A DNA stretch of 6,653 bases, from the NCBI GenBank assembly GCA_947628595.1, contig CANRAN010000075.1, positions 1-6,653 on the forward strand. Direction: 5' to 3'. Positions 1-6,157 of this stretch are shown piece by piece. Positions within the stretch are counted from its first letter, which is position 1. Every line of letters starts with the position of its first letter. Both the position numbers and the translations under genes were made by a program. The notes below the pieces were generated by a model, which worked only from the letters and a program-made list of their open reading frames with translations, had not been told where the DNA came from and searched no databases. Source of the stretch: an uncultured Clostridia bacterium. Its GTDB lineage: Bacteria; Bacillota; Clostridia; Oscillospirales; Acutalibacteraceae.

Positions 1-1073
1 GCACTGATGATTTTCACGCAATCTCTCCAGCGGCATCCGCAGAGAAAGAATATTCCGAAAGTTTTCATTTGCTTTATTGTTGACATCGCCACCGAACCGA
101 TAAGTCCTGCAAGTACAACAATAGCCGCTGTTATAATTATCGGAAGCATATGTACATAAATATCATTAAGCTTCTTATTGCTTTCATCAGCTAAGGTTGC
201 AAAGTCCCATTTTTCCTCCACATCACCTATTGTTCTGAGATATTCTGTGTTGTTTTTTATTTGTTCATCGGTAAGTCCGCTTCCGTACGAAATAAACAAA
301 TAACTGCCTTCAAACCAATTGTATTTATCAGGATTATTTTCAAAAAGCTTTTTATCCGCAATACAGAACGCACTCTCCAACGAAACCTGTGTGTCGAACG
401 GCACATAAAATTCAAATATGTTTTTTTCGTCCGAAAGCATTTTACCCTCGTCCAAATTACAGTTCTCGTATGGAGGAATATATGTATTATCTGTCAGAAT
501 ACCCACCACCTTCAGCTTTCCTGCCGGGGTATCATATACATTTCCCAGTTCCGCATCCGTTCCTCCCGATACAACAATTTCAATCTCACCGTTTGACGTC
601 TTTTCGGAGGATGCCCATCTTCCCTGTGCAAGAGAAAGTCTGAGCTTGCCGAAAATTTCATCGTCAACAAGATAAAAATCTATATCAGCACCGGCATTCC
701 TTCCAACTTCTGTCTTTGGAAGGCTTGGTTCCAAAAAACTCAGAGCAGCGTTACTGTACACCTTGACATCACCCTCAAGCTTATTTTCGATAAGCCCTAT
801 AACCTTTGAAACGTCAAGATATCCGTTTTCCCCCCTCAGTTTTTCGACATCATCGTTCTGAGTCGCATTTGTCACAAGCGTATCAAAATGCATTACCACT
901 CCGGCATTATTTTCAAAAATATCCCTGTATGGTTTATATAACATATCTTTACCGTTATATGTTCCTATAACTACATTTGAAAGGATAAGAAGTGCCGCAA
1001 CTTCAACTATAATTATCAGTGTGAAAACAAATCTGCTGACAATCAGGTTATATGCAATTTTAAAATACCTCAT
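1..1073 (-). CDS. FtsX/MacB-like ABC transporter permease, partial (C-terminus beyond left edge)
   Basis: The reading frame is open from the ATG at 1073 to the window edge, giving 357 residues. Residues 15-37 form a hydrophobic N-terminal membrane segment. A long extracytoplasmic region follows and contains a stretch resembling the MacB periplasmic core (GRWASSEKTSNGEIEIVVS, then GGTDAELG). A second membrane segment lies at about 309-332, followed by the cytoplasmic stretch MKTFGIFFLCGCRWRD (about 334-349), which matches the 'FGi..alGa' loop of FtsX-type permeases. One or two further membrane segments should lie beyond position 1. The start is supported by AAGGAG just upstream, inside the end of the previous gene; the gap to that gene is only 4 bases, so the two are surely co-transcribed. 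The family works as dimers with a cytoplasmic ATPase, moving lipids, peptides or drugs or transmitting mechanical signals. The substrate cannot be told here. Confidence 0.88.
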   Translation of the reverse strand, partial: MRYFKIAYNLIVSRFVFTLIIIVEVAALLILSNVVIGTYNGKDMLYKPYRDIFENNAGVVMHFDTLVTNATQNDDVEKLRGENGYLDVSKVIGLIENKLEGDVKVYSNAALSFLEPSLPKTEVGRNAGADIDFYLVDDEIFGKLRLSLAQGRWASSEKTSNGEIEIVVSGGTDAELGNVYDTPAGKLKVVGILTDNTYIPPYENCNLDEGKMLSDEKNIFEFYVPFDTQVSLESAFCIADKKLFENNPDKYNWFEGSYLFISYGSGLTDEQIKNNTEYLRTIGDVEEKWDFATLADESNKKLNDIYVHMLPIIITAAIVVLAGLIGSVAMSTIKQMKTFGIFFLCGCRWRDCVKIIS

Positions 1074-1077
1074 TTTC

Positions 1078-2352
1078 TCAGCTCCTTTTCAGATCAACTA
1101 CGCTTTTGGTTATCATGGGTATAATATTAATGCCCATAATCAACAAACCAAATCCCATATATCCGCCGAACACTGATACATACACACCTGCATTGAAGAA
1201 ATCTTCAAAATTGGGATAAAGTACCGATATAACATTCAGTAAACAGTAATTAAACAACAGATATCCTATTATACACGAAACAATAAAGGTAAGTATCACT
1301 TCCATAAAATAAATCGCAAACATTCTCAATTTGCTTGCACCGCAAAGTCCGAAAACCATGAGAGTATTTTTTCTTTTTGAGAGAATATATGTATAAAGTC
1401 TTGATATATTCAAAAGTATAACACCTATTATTATGATTGAAACGACATATATCATATTATTAAACTGCTTTTCAAGCAGCGGCTTTGGTTCGGGCTCTTT
1501 TACACCGACCTGAATGTCGGAAAATTCTTTTTTGATTGTGTCCGATATCCTTACAATTTGTTCGTTCGTAACATCATCTGTCAGGTGTATCGTTATACTT
1601 GTCACATTAAAACTGTCGTCAACGGAGTCTAATAACATATTAAAGCTCGTGCGGCCATTTTCTTCCTCAGGTTTCAGTTTCCTTACTTCCGAAACCGTAT
1701 ATTCTGTGTTACCTATTGTAACCTTATCTCCCTTTTTAGATTCACAGTACGGCACTTTGTATTTAGCTGATGTTATAAGTTTAATATATTTTTCCTTTCC
1801 CACCAACTCAGGATACGTGTTATTGATATATTCATCCATACCGAAAACCGCAGAATATTTAATCAGGTATGTATCGTCAACCATACCGTTTATCCAGCCG
1901 TCACTTAAAGAATCTACGGCAACTTTTAAAATACGATTAAGTTTATTTTTTATATCTCCATATTTAGGATATGCAGAAAATTCATTGATACCACTAATAA
2001 TAATGATATAAACATTTTCATACTTCTCACTTATTTTTCGGTATTCTTCTGTATCGGTGAAACCCGAATATAACAAATCTTTTGTCTTTTTATCATATAT
2101 CTGCACTAAATCTGGACTTTCTTCGTCATCATCCTGATAAAGTTCTCCGTCAGTACCCAAAGTAAGTACAAATCCCTTTTGCCAGTCCGACCTTTCATCT
2201 GTCGGCTCAGGTGTCAAAGAATCCATCATACCTGCAACAGAAAAAACTGCAACTATACATATAACCTGTGAGATAATTATAAAAACAAATAACACCGGTT
2301 TTGTTTTTATAAAATTCAATATATTTTTAAATATAAGAATCACCCACATCAT
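1078..2352 (-). CDS. FtsX-like ABC transporter permease, complete, 424 aa
   Basis: The topology is the classic one-plus-three of FtsX-like permeases. There is one N-terminal membrane segment (about residues 18-41), then a large extracytoplasmic domain of about 255 residues, then three C-terminal segments (about 300-322, 344-369 and 390-412). Between the second and third segments lies SKRKNTLMVFGLCGASK (325-341), the conserved cytoplasmic loop that contacts the ATPase in this family. The first part of the outer domain is very acidic (YQDDDEESPD around residue 75). The first ATG at 2352 overlaps the TGA of a short upstream frame as TGATG and has GGAGAGG about 11 bases before it. A second ATG directly follows and is equally possible. 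It is paired with the permease at 1-1073, so the two may form a heterodimer. No ATPase gene is visible in this operon. Family assignment is firm; substrate is unknown. Confidence 0.9.
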   Translation of the reverse strand: MMWVILIFKNILNFIKTKPVLFVFIIISQVICIVAVFSVAGMMDSLTPEPTDERSDWQKGFVLTLGTDGELYQDDDEESPDLVQIYDKKTKDLLYSGFTDTEEYRKISEKYENVYIIIISGINEFSAYPKYGDIKNKLNRILKVAVDSLSDGWINGMVDDTYLIKYSAVFGMDEYINNTYPELVGKEKYIKLITSAKYKVPYCESKKGDKVTIGNTEYTVSEVRKLKPEEENGRTSFNMLLDSVDDSFNVTSITIHLTDDVTNEQIVRISDTIKKEFSDIQVGVKEPEPKPLLEKQFNNMIYVVSIIIIGVILLNISRLYTYILSKRKNTLMVFGLCGASKLRMFAIYFMEVILTFIVSCIIGYLLFNYCLLNVISVLYPNFEDFFNAGVYVSVFGGYMGFGLLIMGINIIPMITKSVVDLKRS

Positions 2353-2545
2353 CAGTAACCCAACCTCTCCAAATAATTATTAAGATAACTCATTATTGCC
2401 TCGTACAGATATCGGCATTTCGGACTATCTCTGTATGCATAATAAGCTATATCGGACAGCTTTGCAACATATCAACGGTTGAGTCTGCCGAATCAACTGT
2501 CGGTAGAGTACTTTTTGGCTTATTTACTGATTTTTTTCTTATCAT
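2352..2545 (-). pseudogene. Short frameshifted gene at the head of the FtsX permease operon, about 64 aa if repaired
   Basis: Two minus-strand frames adjoin. The first starts at ATG 2545 (MIRKKSVNKPKST...) and runs through STVDMLQ before stopping at 2447. The second has no start of its own beyond a stop near 2475, but reads ...KLSDIAYYAYRDSPKC and ends LYEAIMSYLNNYLERLGY at TGA 2354-2352. One extra A in the AAA run near 2462-2465 (reading LQ-KL) would join them into a 64-residue protein. The second half looks like amphipathic helix and carries the ribosome site of the downstream permease. Its stop overlaps that permease's ATG as TGATG, the arrangement expected for a real upstream gene with coupled translation. 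The start at 2545 has only a weak GGAA site. I do not recognise the family. It may be a decayed gene, a sequencing error in an A run, or, less likely, a programmed frameshift, since no standard slippery heptamer is present. Confidence 0.5.
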
Positions 2546-2571
2546 ATTTTATACAGTTCCAATGGAAAAAT

Positions 2572-2625
2572 AAAAAAAATCCGCCCTGCCTTTGCTTTTA
2601 TCAACCAAAGGCAGGGCGGATTTTT
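2572..2625 (-). terminator. Strong rho-independent terminator of the uracil-DNA glycosylase transcript, potentially bidirectional
   Basis: A perfect 15-bp inverted repeat (2580-2594 with 2606-2620) has an 11-base loop and a GC-rich core CCGCCCTGCC/GGCAGGGCGG. It is flanked by eight A on the left and five T on the right, which extend the pairing. On the minus strand the hairpin is followed by eight T, so it is well placed to end transcription from the gene at 2759-3346. On the plus strand it has five T and could also stop transcription coming from the left, although no plus-strand gene is present there. It insulates the permease operon from the genes to its right. Confidence 0.92.
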
Positions 2626-2758
2626 ATAAACATACCGTAAGAAATAATCCCGTCGTATTTACAGTTTATGTAAATTATACAAACGGCCTTGCTTCCTTTT
2701 ATGGGAAATCGCCTGTCTGAATATTACCGAACGGCTATTCTATAAAACCGCATACAGG
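2626..2758. other. Non-coding 3' region between glycosylase stop and terminator
   Basis: About 130 bases hold no supportable gene on either strand; the longest start-to-stop frames noticed are about 14 codons and lack ribosome sites. It probably is the 3' untranslated part of the glycosylase mRNA. A small inverted repeat, ATTTAC/GTAAAT, lies at about 2657-2673, and a lone TATAAT occurs on the minus strand at 2674-2679 without a matching -35. Confidence 0.6.
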
Positions 2759-3346
2759 TCAATCATAGGTATTCTCACATTCCTGCTTTATAATCTCCTG
2801 CAGTTTAAGAAAATCCTCAAATGCAGCCGGCTTGCTTGACGGATTTCTGAGGAGTGCTGCCGGGTGCAAAACAGGCATCATAATGACACCGCCCTTTCTA
2901 AAGAGTCTTCCGTGTTCGGCTGTAATTTTTATATCGGGTTTTATAATTTTAGCCGCCGCAATTCGTCCAAGACATACAATAATTTTTGGTCTAATAATGG
3001 CAAACTGCCGTCTTAGCCACGGTATGCAAAGTTCTTGCTCATCCGGCAGGGGATCCCTGTTATGCGGAGGACGGCATTTTACTATATTTGCAATATAAAT
3101 ATTTTTATGCCTGTCAAGGTCAATAGCAGTGAGCATTTTGTCAAGCAATATTCCTGCTTTTCCGACAAACGGTTCACCTTTTATATCCTCCTGCTCACCC
3201 GGTCCCTCGCCGATAAACATAACCTCCGCATCACTGACACCAACTCCAAATACCACATTATGCCTGCCTGCACATAAATTACATTTTTCACAATCAAGAC
3301 ATTGTTTTTCCAATTCCGACAATTCCGCCGACTTTTTTTCGTCCAT
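2759..3346 (-). CDS. Type 4 (Fe-S) uracil-DNA glycosylase, 195 aa
   Basis: The enzyme removes uracil from DNA, starting base-excision repair of deaminated cytosine or misincorporated dUMP in the cytoplasm. The uracil-pocket motif GEGPGEQED is at residues 46-54, followed by GEPFVGKAG (57-65), and the second catalytic motif HPAALLRNP at 161-169. Four cysteines, C22, C25, C91 and C107, have exactly the spacing known for the [4Fe-4S] ligands of thermophile family 4 enzymes (17, 20, 86 and 102 in the Thermus protein). C16 and C19 are extra cysteines close by. The length is normal for the family. The start has GGGGGA six bases upstream; a good promoter lies before it (3383-3411) and a strong terminator after it, so it can be expressed alone. 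It follows the DUF5658-like gene on the same strand after 69 bases. Some relatives are annotated as phage SPO1 DNA polymerase-related proteins; that is the same superfamily. Confidence 0.95.
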   Translation of the reverse strand: MDEKKSAELSELEKQCLDCEKCNLCAGRHNVVFGVGVSDAEVMFIGEGPGEQEDIKGEPFVGKAGILLDKMLTAIDLDRHKNIYIANIVKCRPPHNRDPLPDEQELCIPWLRRQFAIIRPKIIVCLGRIAAAKIIKPDIKITAEHGRLFRKGGVIMMPVLHPAALLRNPSSKPAAFEDFLKLQEIIKQECENTYD

Positions 3347-3382
3347 ATTTATCCCCCAAACTGATTTTCTGCACTTTTTATC

Positions 3383-3411
3383 ATTCTATCATAATAATTT
3401 ACCTTTTACAA
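3383..3411 (-). promoter_or_regulatory. Predicted sigma-A-type promoter of the uracil-DNA glycosylase gene
   Basis: On the minus strand a -35 box TTGTAA (3406-3411) is followed, after 17 bases, by a -10 box TAGAAT (3383-3388). Transcription would begin near 3376, leaving a leader of about 30 bases that contains the GGGGGA ribosome site. The promoter slightly overlaps the region just after the upstream gene's stop, so read-through from that gene is also possible because I see no terminator between them. Confidence 0.65.
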
Positions 3412-3415
3412 TCCG

Positions 3416-3769
3416 TTATATAAAAATCATTATTGTATAGCTCAACCAGAAAATATGGAAGCAATTAACAAAAAAATAAAAGCACAAAAGAATATCGAGC
3501 ACAAGCTTTGCCGGAAATGTATTTTTCGGCGGATTATTTATAAATCTTATCCTTATATATAAAATCAACAGCAACGGCAGAATACACTTTGCAAGAAATC
3601 CGCCCATACCGCCAATATTTAGGGAAAGAAGCGGATTCGCCTCTATAAAAAGACCGCTTGAAATGAGAATAAGGGTAAACAGATAATCCGACAGATTTAG
3701 AAAATATAAAAATGTAAATCTGTTATCCAGTGCACATTCCGATGTCATAAAGGATATTATTTTTTTCAT
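3416..3769 (-). CDS. Small membrane protein of the DUF5658 type, 117 aa
   Basis: The protein is very hydrophobic, with about three membrane segments (residues 20-41, 57-77 and 88-116) and no signal peptidase site. The first segment holds the pattern NLSDYLFTLILISSG...EANPLL, with D28, T32, E43, N45 and P46. This D-x3-T ... EaNPl pattern is what I associate with the DUF5658 family of small membrane proteins; the assignment is from memory of the motif. No function is established for that family. A basic segment near 73-88 probably faces the cytoplasm. The ATG is preceded by AAGGAG at a good distance, so the start is secure. It lies divergently from lysA and upstream of the glycosylase gene; neither neighbour explains its role. 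Confidence 0.8.
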   Translation of the reverse strand: MKKIISFMTSECALDNRFTFLYFLNLSDYLFTLILISSGLFIEANPLLSLNIGGMGGFLAKCILPLLLILYIRIRFINNPPKNTFPAKLVLDILLCFYFFVNCFHIFWLSYTIMIFI

Positions 3770-3827
3770 ATCTTACTCCTTAAATTTTCAAAGTATAAAA
3801 TTGTAAAGAATTAAATAAAGTCCGCAC
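3770..3827 (-). promoter_or_regulatory. Upstream region of the DUF5658-like gene with weak promoter
   Basis: On the minus strand a good -10 box TATACT sits at 3792-3797, with an AAGGAG ribosome site just before the ATG at 3769. No convincing -35 box lies 17-18 bases upstream (CTTTAT is the best), so the promoter may be weak or need an activator. It shares a 121-base divergent intergenic region with the lysA promoter. Confidence 0.4.
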
Positions 3828-3857
3828 TTGACAAAAACAGGCTTTATGTAGTAGTAT
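3828..3857 (+). promoter_or_regulatory. Predicted sigma-A promoter of lysA
   Basis: A perfect -35 box TTGACA (3828-3833) is followed after 18 bases by TAGTAT (3852-3857). The start of transcription would be near 3864, giving a leader of only about 27 bases with GGAGGG at 3878-3883, seven bases before the ATG. The leader is too short for a lysine riboswitch (L box) or a T box, so any control would act on initiation or elsewhere. Confidence 0.7.
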
Positions 3858-3890
3858 TAAGATGTATTTGTAATTTCGGAGGGTAAAAAA

Positions 3891-5150
3891 ATGTCAAAGA
3901 AACCATTTATAACAAAAGAAATGGCTGAGGATATAATCAAGCGTTTTCCCACGCCGTTCCATATATATGATGAAAAGGCAATAAGACAAAATGCAAGGGA
4001 TCTTAATAAGGCGTTTTCGTGGAACAAGGGCTTTCGTGAATATTTTGCTGTAAAGGCTACGCCTAACCCTACCATCCTTAAGATACTTAAGGATGAGGGC
4101 TGCGGAACAGATTGCTCATCCTATACTGAGCTTTATATGAGTAAGAAATGCGGCTTTGAAGCTCCATATATAATGTTTTCCTCAAATGATACACCTGCCG
4201 AAGAATTTAAATATGCCAATGATATCGGAGCAATAATAAACCTTGACGATATCACGCATATTGAAACTCTTGAGAGGGCTTGCGGAATACCCGAAACAGT
4301 CTGCTGCCGATATAATCCCGGCGGAACATTCTCAATATCCACCACGATAATGGACAATCCCGGAGAGGCAAAATACGGCATGACAAAGGAACAGATAATT
4401 GAGGCATATAAGATACTGAAGTCAAAGGGTGCAAAAAAATTCGGTATTCATTCTTTCCTTGCCTCAAATACGACAACCAATGAATATTACCCGACTCTGG
4501 CTAAAATACTTTTTGAGCTGATCGTTGAAATCAAGGAAAAAACGGGAATAGAAATAAGCTTTATAAATCTTTCGGGCGGAGTAGGTGTGCCATATACTCC
4601 CGATAAGGAGCCGAACGATATCTTCGCTATCGGTGAGGGTGTGCATAGAGCATTTGATGAGATACTCGTACCTGCCGGTCTTGGAGAAGCAAGCATATAT
4701 ACCGAGCTTGGTCGTTTCATGCTTGCCCCATACGGACATCTTGTCACAACAGTAATTCACCAAAAGCATATACATAAGGATTATATAGGTGTGGATGCCT
4801 GTGCCGTAAACCTCATGCGTCCTGCAATGTACGGTGCCTATCACCACATTACGGTTCTCGGCAAGGAAAATGCCAAATGCGACCATACCTATGATGTAAC
4901 GGGCTCCCTTTGCGAAAACAACGACAAATTTGCAATAGACCGCGAGCTTCCGAAAATTGATATCGGAGATATACTCGTAATTCACGATACTGGTGCACAC
5001 GGCTTTTCAATGGGTTACAATTACAACGGAAGGCTTAAATCCGCCGAGCTTCTCCTCAGAGAGGACGGCTCTGTCGTTGAAATAAGGAGGGCGGAAACAC
5101 CCGAGGATTATTTTGCAACACTTGAACACTACTGGGATGTAATTGAATGA
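3891..5150 (+). CDS. lysA: Diaminopimelate decarboxylase, 419 aa
   Basis: A PLP enzyme of alanine-racemase fold type III; its expected reaction is meso-diaminopimelate to L-lysine plus CO2, the last step of lysine synthesis. The PLP lysine is K55 in YFAVKATPNP (51-60). The phosphate-binding glycine loop is LSGGVGVPY (227-235), ELGR (272-275) takes the place of the usual EPGR, and SLCENNDKFA (339-348) supplies the catalytic Cys341-Glu342 from the partner subunit. DTGAHGFSMGYNYNGR (366-381) holds the C-terminal tyrosine that contacts PLP. HSFLASN (187-193) replaces the familiar HSHIGSQ. These shared deviations mark a divergent LysA branch that I know from anaerobic bacteria. Other members of the fold act on ornithine, arginine or carboxynorspermidine, so substrate is the main uncertainty. 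The start has an ideal ribosome site, and promoter and terminator indicate a single-gene transcript. Confidence 0.88.
   Translation: MSKKPFITKEMAEDIIKRFPTPFHIYDEKAIRQNARDLNKAFSWNKGFREYFAVKATPNPTILKILKDEGCGTDCSSYTELYMSKKCGFEAPYIMFSSNDTPAEEFKYANDIGAIINLDDITHIETLERACGIPETVCCRYNPGGTFSISTTIMDNPGEAKYGMTKEQIIEAYKILKSKGAKKFGIHSFLASNTTTNEYYPTLAKILFELIVEIKEKTGIEISFINLSGGVGVPYTPDKEPNDIFAIGEGVHRAFDEILVPAGLGEASIYTELGRFMLAPYGHLVTTVIHQKHIHKDYIGVDACAVNLMRPAMYGAYHHITVLGKENAKCDHTYDVTGSLCENNDKFAIDRELPKIDIGDILVIHDTGAHGFSMGYNYNGRLKSAELLLREDGSVVEIRRAETPEDYFATLEHYWDVIE
4073..4095 (+). repeat. Perfect 10-bp inverted repeat inside lysA
   Basis: CATCCTTAAG (4073-4082) is followed by ATA and the exact reverse complement CTTAAGGATG (4086-4095). 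The RNA could form a compact hairpin with a three-base loop about 180 bases into the coding region. It encodes part of TILKILKDE, so it may simply result from the repeated Leu-Lys codons. Confidence 0.6.
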
Positions 5151-5180
5151 CAATATTATTATTGACAGAAAAAATTAAAA

Positions 5181-5219
5181 TTACGCCGTTGGAGGGAAAT
5201 TTCCGGCGGCGTATTTTTA
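5181..5219 (+). terminator. Rho-independent terminator of lysA
   Basis: The stem TACGCCG (5182-5188) pairs with CGGCGTA (5207-5213), and the inner TTGG/CCGG can extend it through G-U pairs. A run of five T (5214-5218) follows. It begins about 30 bases after the lysA stop and is the only clear terminator before the next gene, supporting a monocistronic lysA. Confidence 0.85.
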
Positions 5220-5437
5220 TGATATAGGAATATAAGCAATTTAGTTATTTTGCACTTATTTTTTTCGATAATATATTCAAAAAAATACTTATTTAACAAA
5301 ATAATTATTGACTTGCAATAGGTGTAATGTTAAAATATATTTAAGAGATGGTGTCGCAGAATATGTACACTTCCCGTACTGTCTGTTTGTTAATTTACAT
5401 TTAATTTAATGTGCTATGTATGCCGGAGGATATCACC
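5220..5437 (+). promoter_or_regulatory. Intergenic region and promoter of the ABC ATPase operon
   Basis: AT-rich sequence fills 5220-5307. The promoter has -35 TTGACT (5308-5313), a 17-base spacer and -10 TAAAAT (5331-5336), so transcription should start near 5343. The leader is then about 95 bases. It holds only small symmetric pieces (GTAC-7-GTAC near 5365; ACATT-6-AATGT near 5397-5412) and nothing I can match to a known riboswitch or attenuator. No regulator gene is adjacent, unlike many exporter operons of this kind that begin with a GntR-type regulator. Confidence 0.68.
5425..5430 (+). promoter_or_regulatory. Ribosome binding site that fixes the ATPase start
   Basis: GGAGGA lies seven bases before the ATG at 5438, the ideal spacing. 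A GTG in the same frame at 5411 has no such site and would add nine residues with no resemblance to ABC ATPase N-termini, whereas MIKIENVTKTY from 5438 is a typical one. Confidence 0.85.
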
Positions 5438-6157
5438 ATGATTAAAATTGAGAATGTCACAAAAACCTATAATAAAACCGTTCGTGCGCTTGACAATATA
5501 AGCTTTTCCGTTGGCGGCGGCGAAATTGTCGGGTTTATCGGTCCAAACGGATCAGGTAAAACAACAACTATGAAAATACTAACAGGAATTATAAAACCCG
5601 ATTCTGGCAAGGTCATGATTAATGGCTTCAACATAAAAGACGATCCGATAAAGGCGAAGCAATCTATTGGTTATATTGCCGATAATCCCGATATATTTCT
5701 CAGACTCAAGGGTTCGGAATTTCTTGAACTTATAGGCGATATATATAAGGTGCCGACAGATGTCCGCCGCAAGCGTACGGAGGGGCTTGCCGAAAAATTT
5801 GGTCTGACAGAGGCTCTCGGATCTCCGATGATTAGCTATTCCCATGGTATGCGTCAAAAAATAATGGTTATAGCCGCCCTTGTCCATAAGCCCCCGGTAT
5901 GGATTCTTGATGAGCCTATGATCGGACTTGATCCGAAATCCGCCTTTGAGCTTAAACAACTGATGCGTGAACATACAAAAGAGGGAAATGCCGTATTTTT
6001 CTCGACCCATGTTCTTGAGGTTGCAGAAAAGCTGTGTGACAGGGTAGTTATTATAAAAAACGGACATATACTCTATAACGGAACACTGGATGAACTTGAA
6101 AAACAAAACAAAAACGAATCCCTCGAAAATATATTCCTGGAGCTGACTGAAAAATGA
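5438..6157 (+). CDS. ABC transporter ATP-binding protein, 239 aa
   Basis: The cytoplasmic motor subunit of an ABC exporter-like system. The Walker A motif is GPNGSGKTT (35-43), the signature is YSHGMRQK (134-141), Walker B is VWILDEP (154-160) with catalytic E159, the D-loop is GLDP (163-166) and the switch histidine is H191 in FFSTH. The Q-loop position reads IGYIADNPDIF (77-87), so the usual glutamine appears to be replaced by D82 or N83; this resembles ABC-2-linked ATPases of the bacitracin/Ytr-like group. The length is near 240, as usual. Its TGA overlaps the next gene's ATG as ATGA, so the two products are made together and surely form one complex. The substrate is not evident; antimicrobial peptide resistance, lipid or cofactor export are all possible for the family. 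Confidence 0.94.
   Translation: MIKIENVTKTYNKTVRALDNISFSVGGGEIVGFIGPNGSGKTTTMKILTGIIKPDSGKVMINGFNIKDDPIKAKQSIGYIADNPDIFLRLKGSEFLELIGDIYKVPTDVRRKRTEGLAEKFGLTEALGSPMISYSHGMRQKIMVIAALVHKPPVWILDEPMIGLDPKSAFELKQLMREHTKEGNAVFFSTHVLEVAEKLCDRVVIIKNGHILYNGTLDELEKQNKNESLENIFLELTEK

Noticed and set aside
261..675. Three overlapping plus-strand frames of 84-111 codons
   Set aside because: They overlap each other in different frames and lie antisense to the partial FtsX-like permease, which is open across the whole stretch.
1514..2011. A 165-codon plus-strand frame opposite the complete FtsX permease
   Set aside because: It lies antisense to a gene with clear permease topology and has no domain signal or operon context.
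2352..2393. A stand-alone 13-residue peptide MSYLNNYLERLGY
   Set aside because: It has no ribosome site of its own before the ATG and the coding look of the frame continues upstream, so it is more likely the tail of the frameshifted gene.
2674..2679. TATAAT on the minus strand, possibly starting a short RNA that ends at the terminator
   Set aside because: No -35 box at the right distance and no conserved structure; an AT-rich region gives such boxes by chance.
3770..3890. Lysine riboswitch or T box before lysA
   Set aside because: The predicted leader is about 27 bases, too short, and there is no terminator-antiterminator structure.
4464..5000. A 178-codon minus-strand frame opposite lysA
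   Set aside because: It is the antisense shadow of a well-supported enzyme gene; its product shows no family features and it lacks a convincing ribosome site.
5163..5168. TTGACA just after lysA as a promoter
   Set aside because: No -10 box lies 16-18 bases downstream; the lysA terminator stem occupies that place.
5411..5437. GTG start at 5411 for the ABC ATPase
   Set aside because: The GGAGGA site at 5425-5430 is ideally placed for ATG 5438, and the added residues do not resemble an ABC N-terminus.
5579..6106. A 175-codon minus-strand frame opposite the ABC ATPase
   Set aside because: The plus strand carries every ABC motif; the opposite frame is a shadow.
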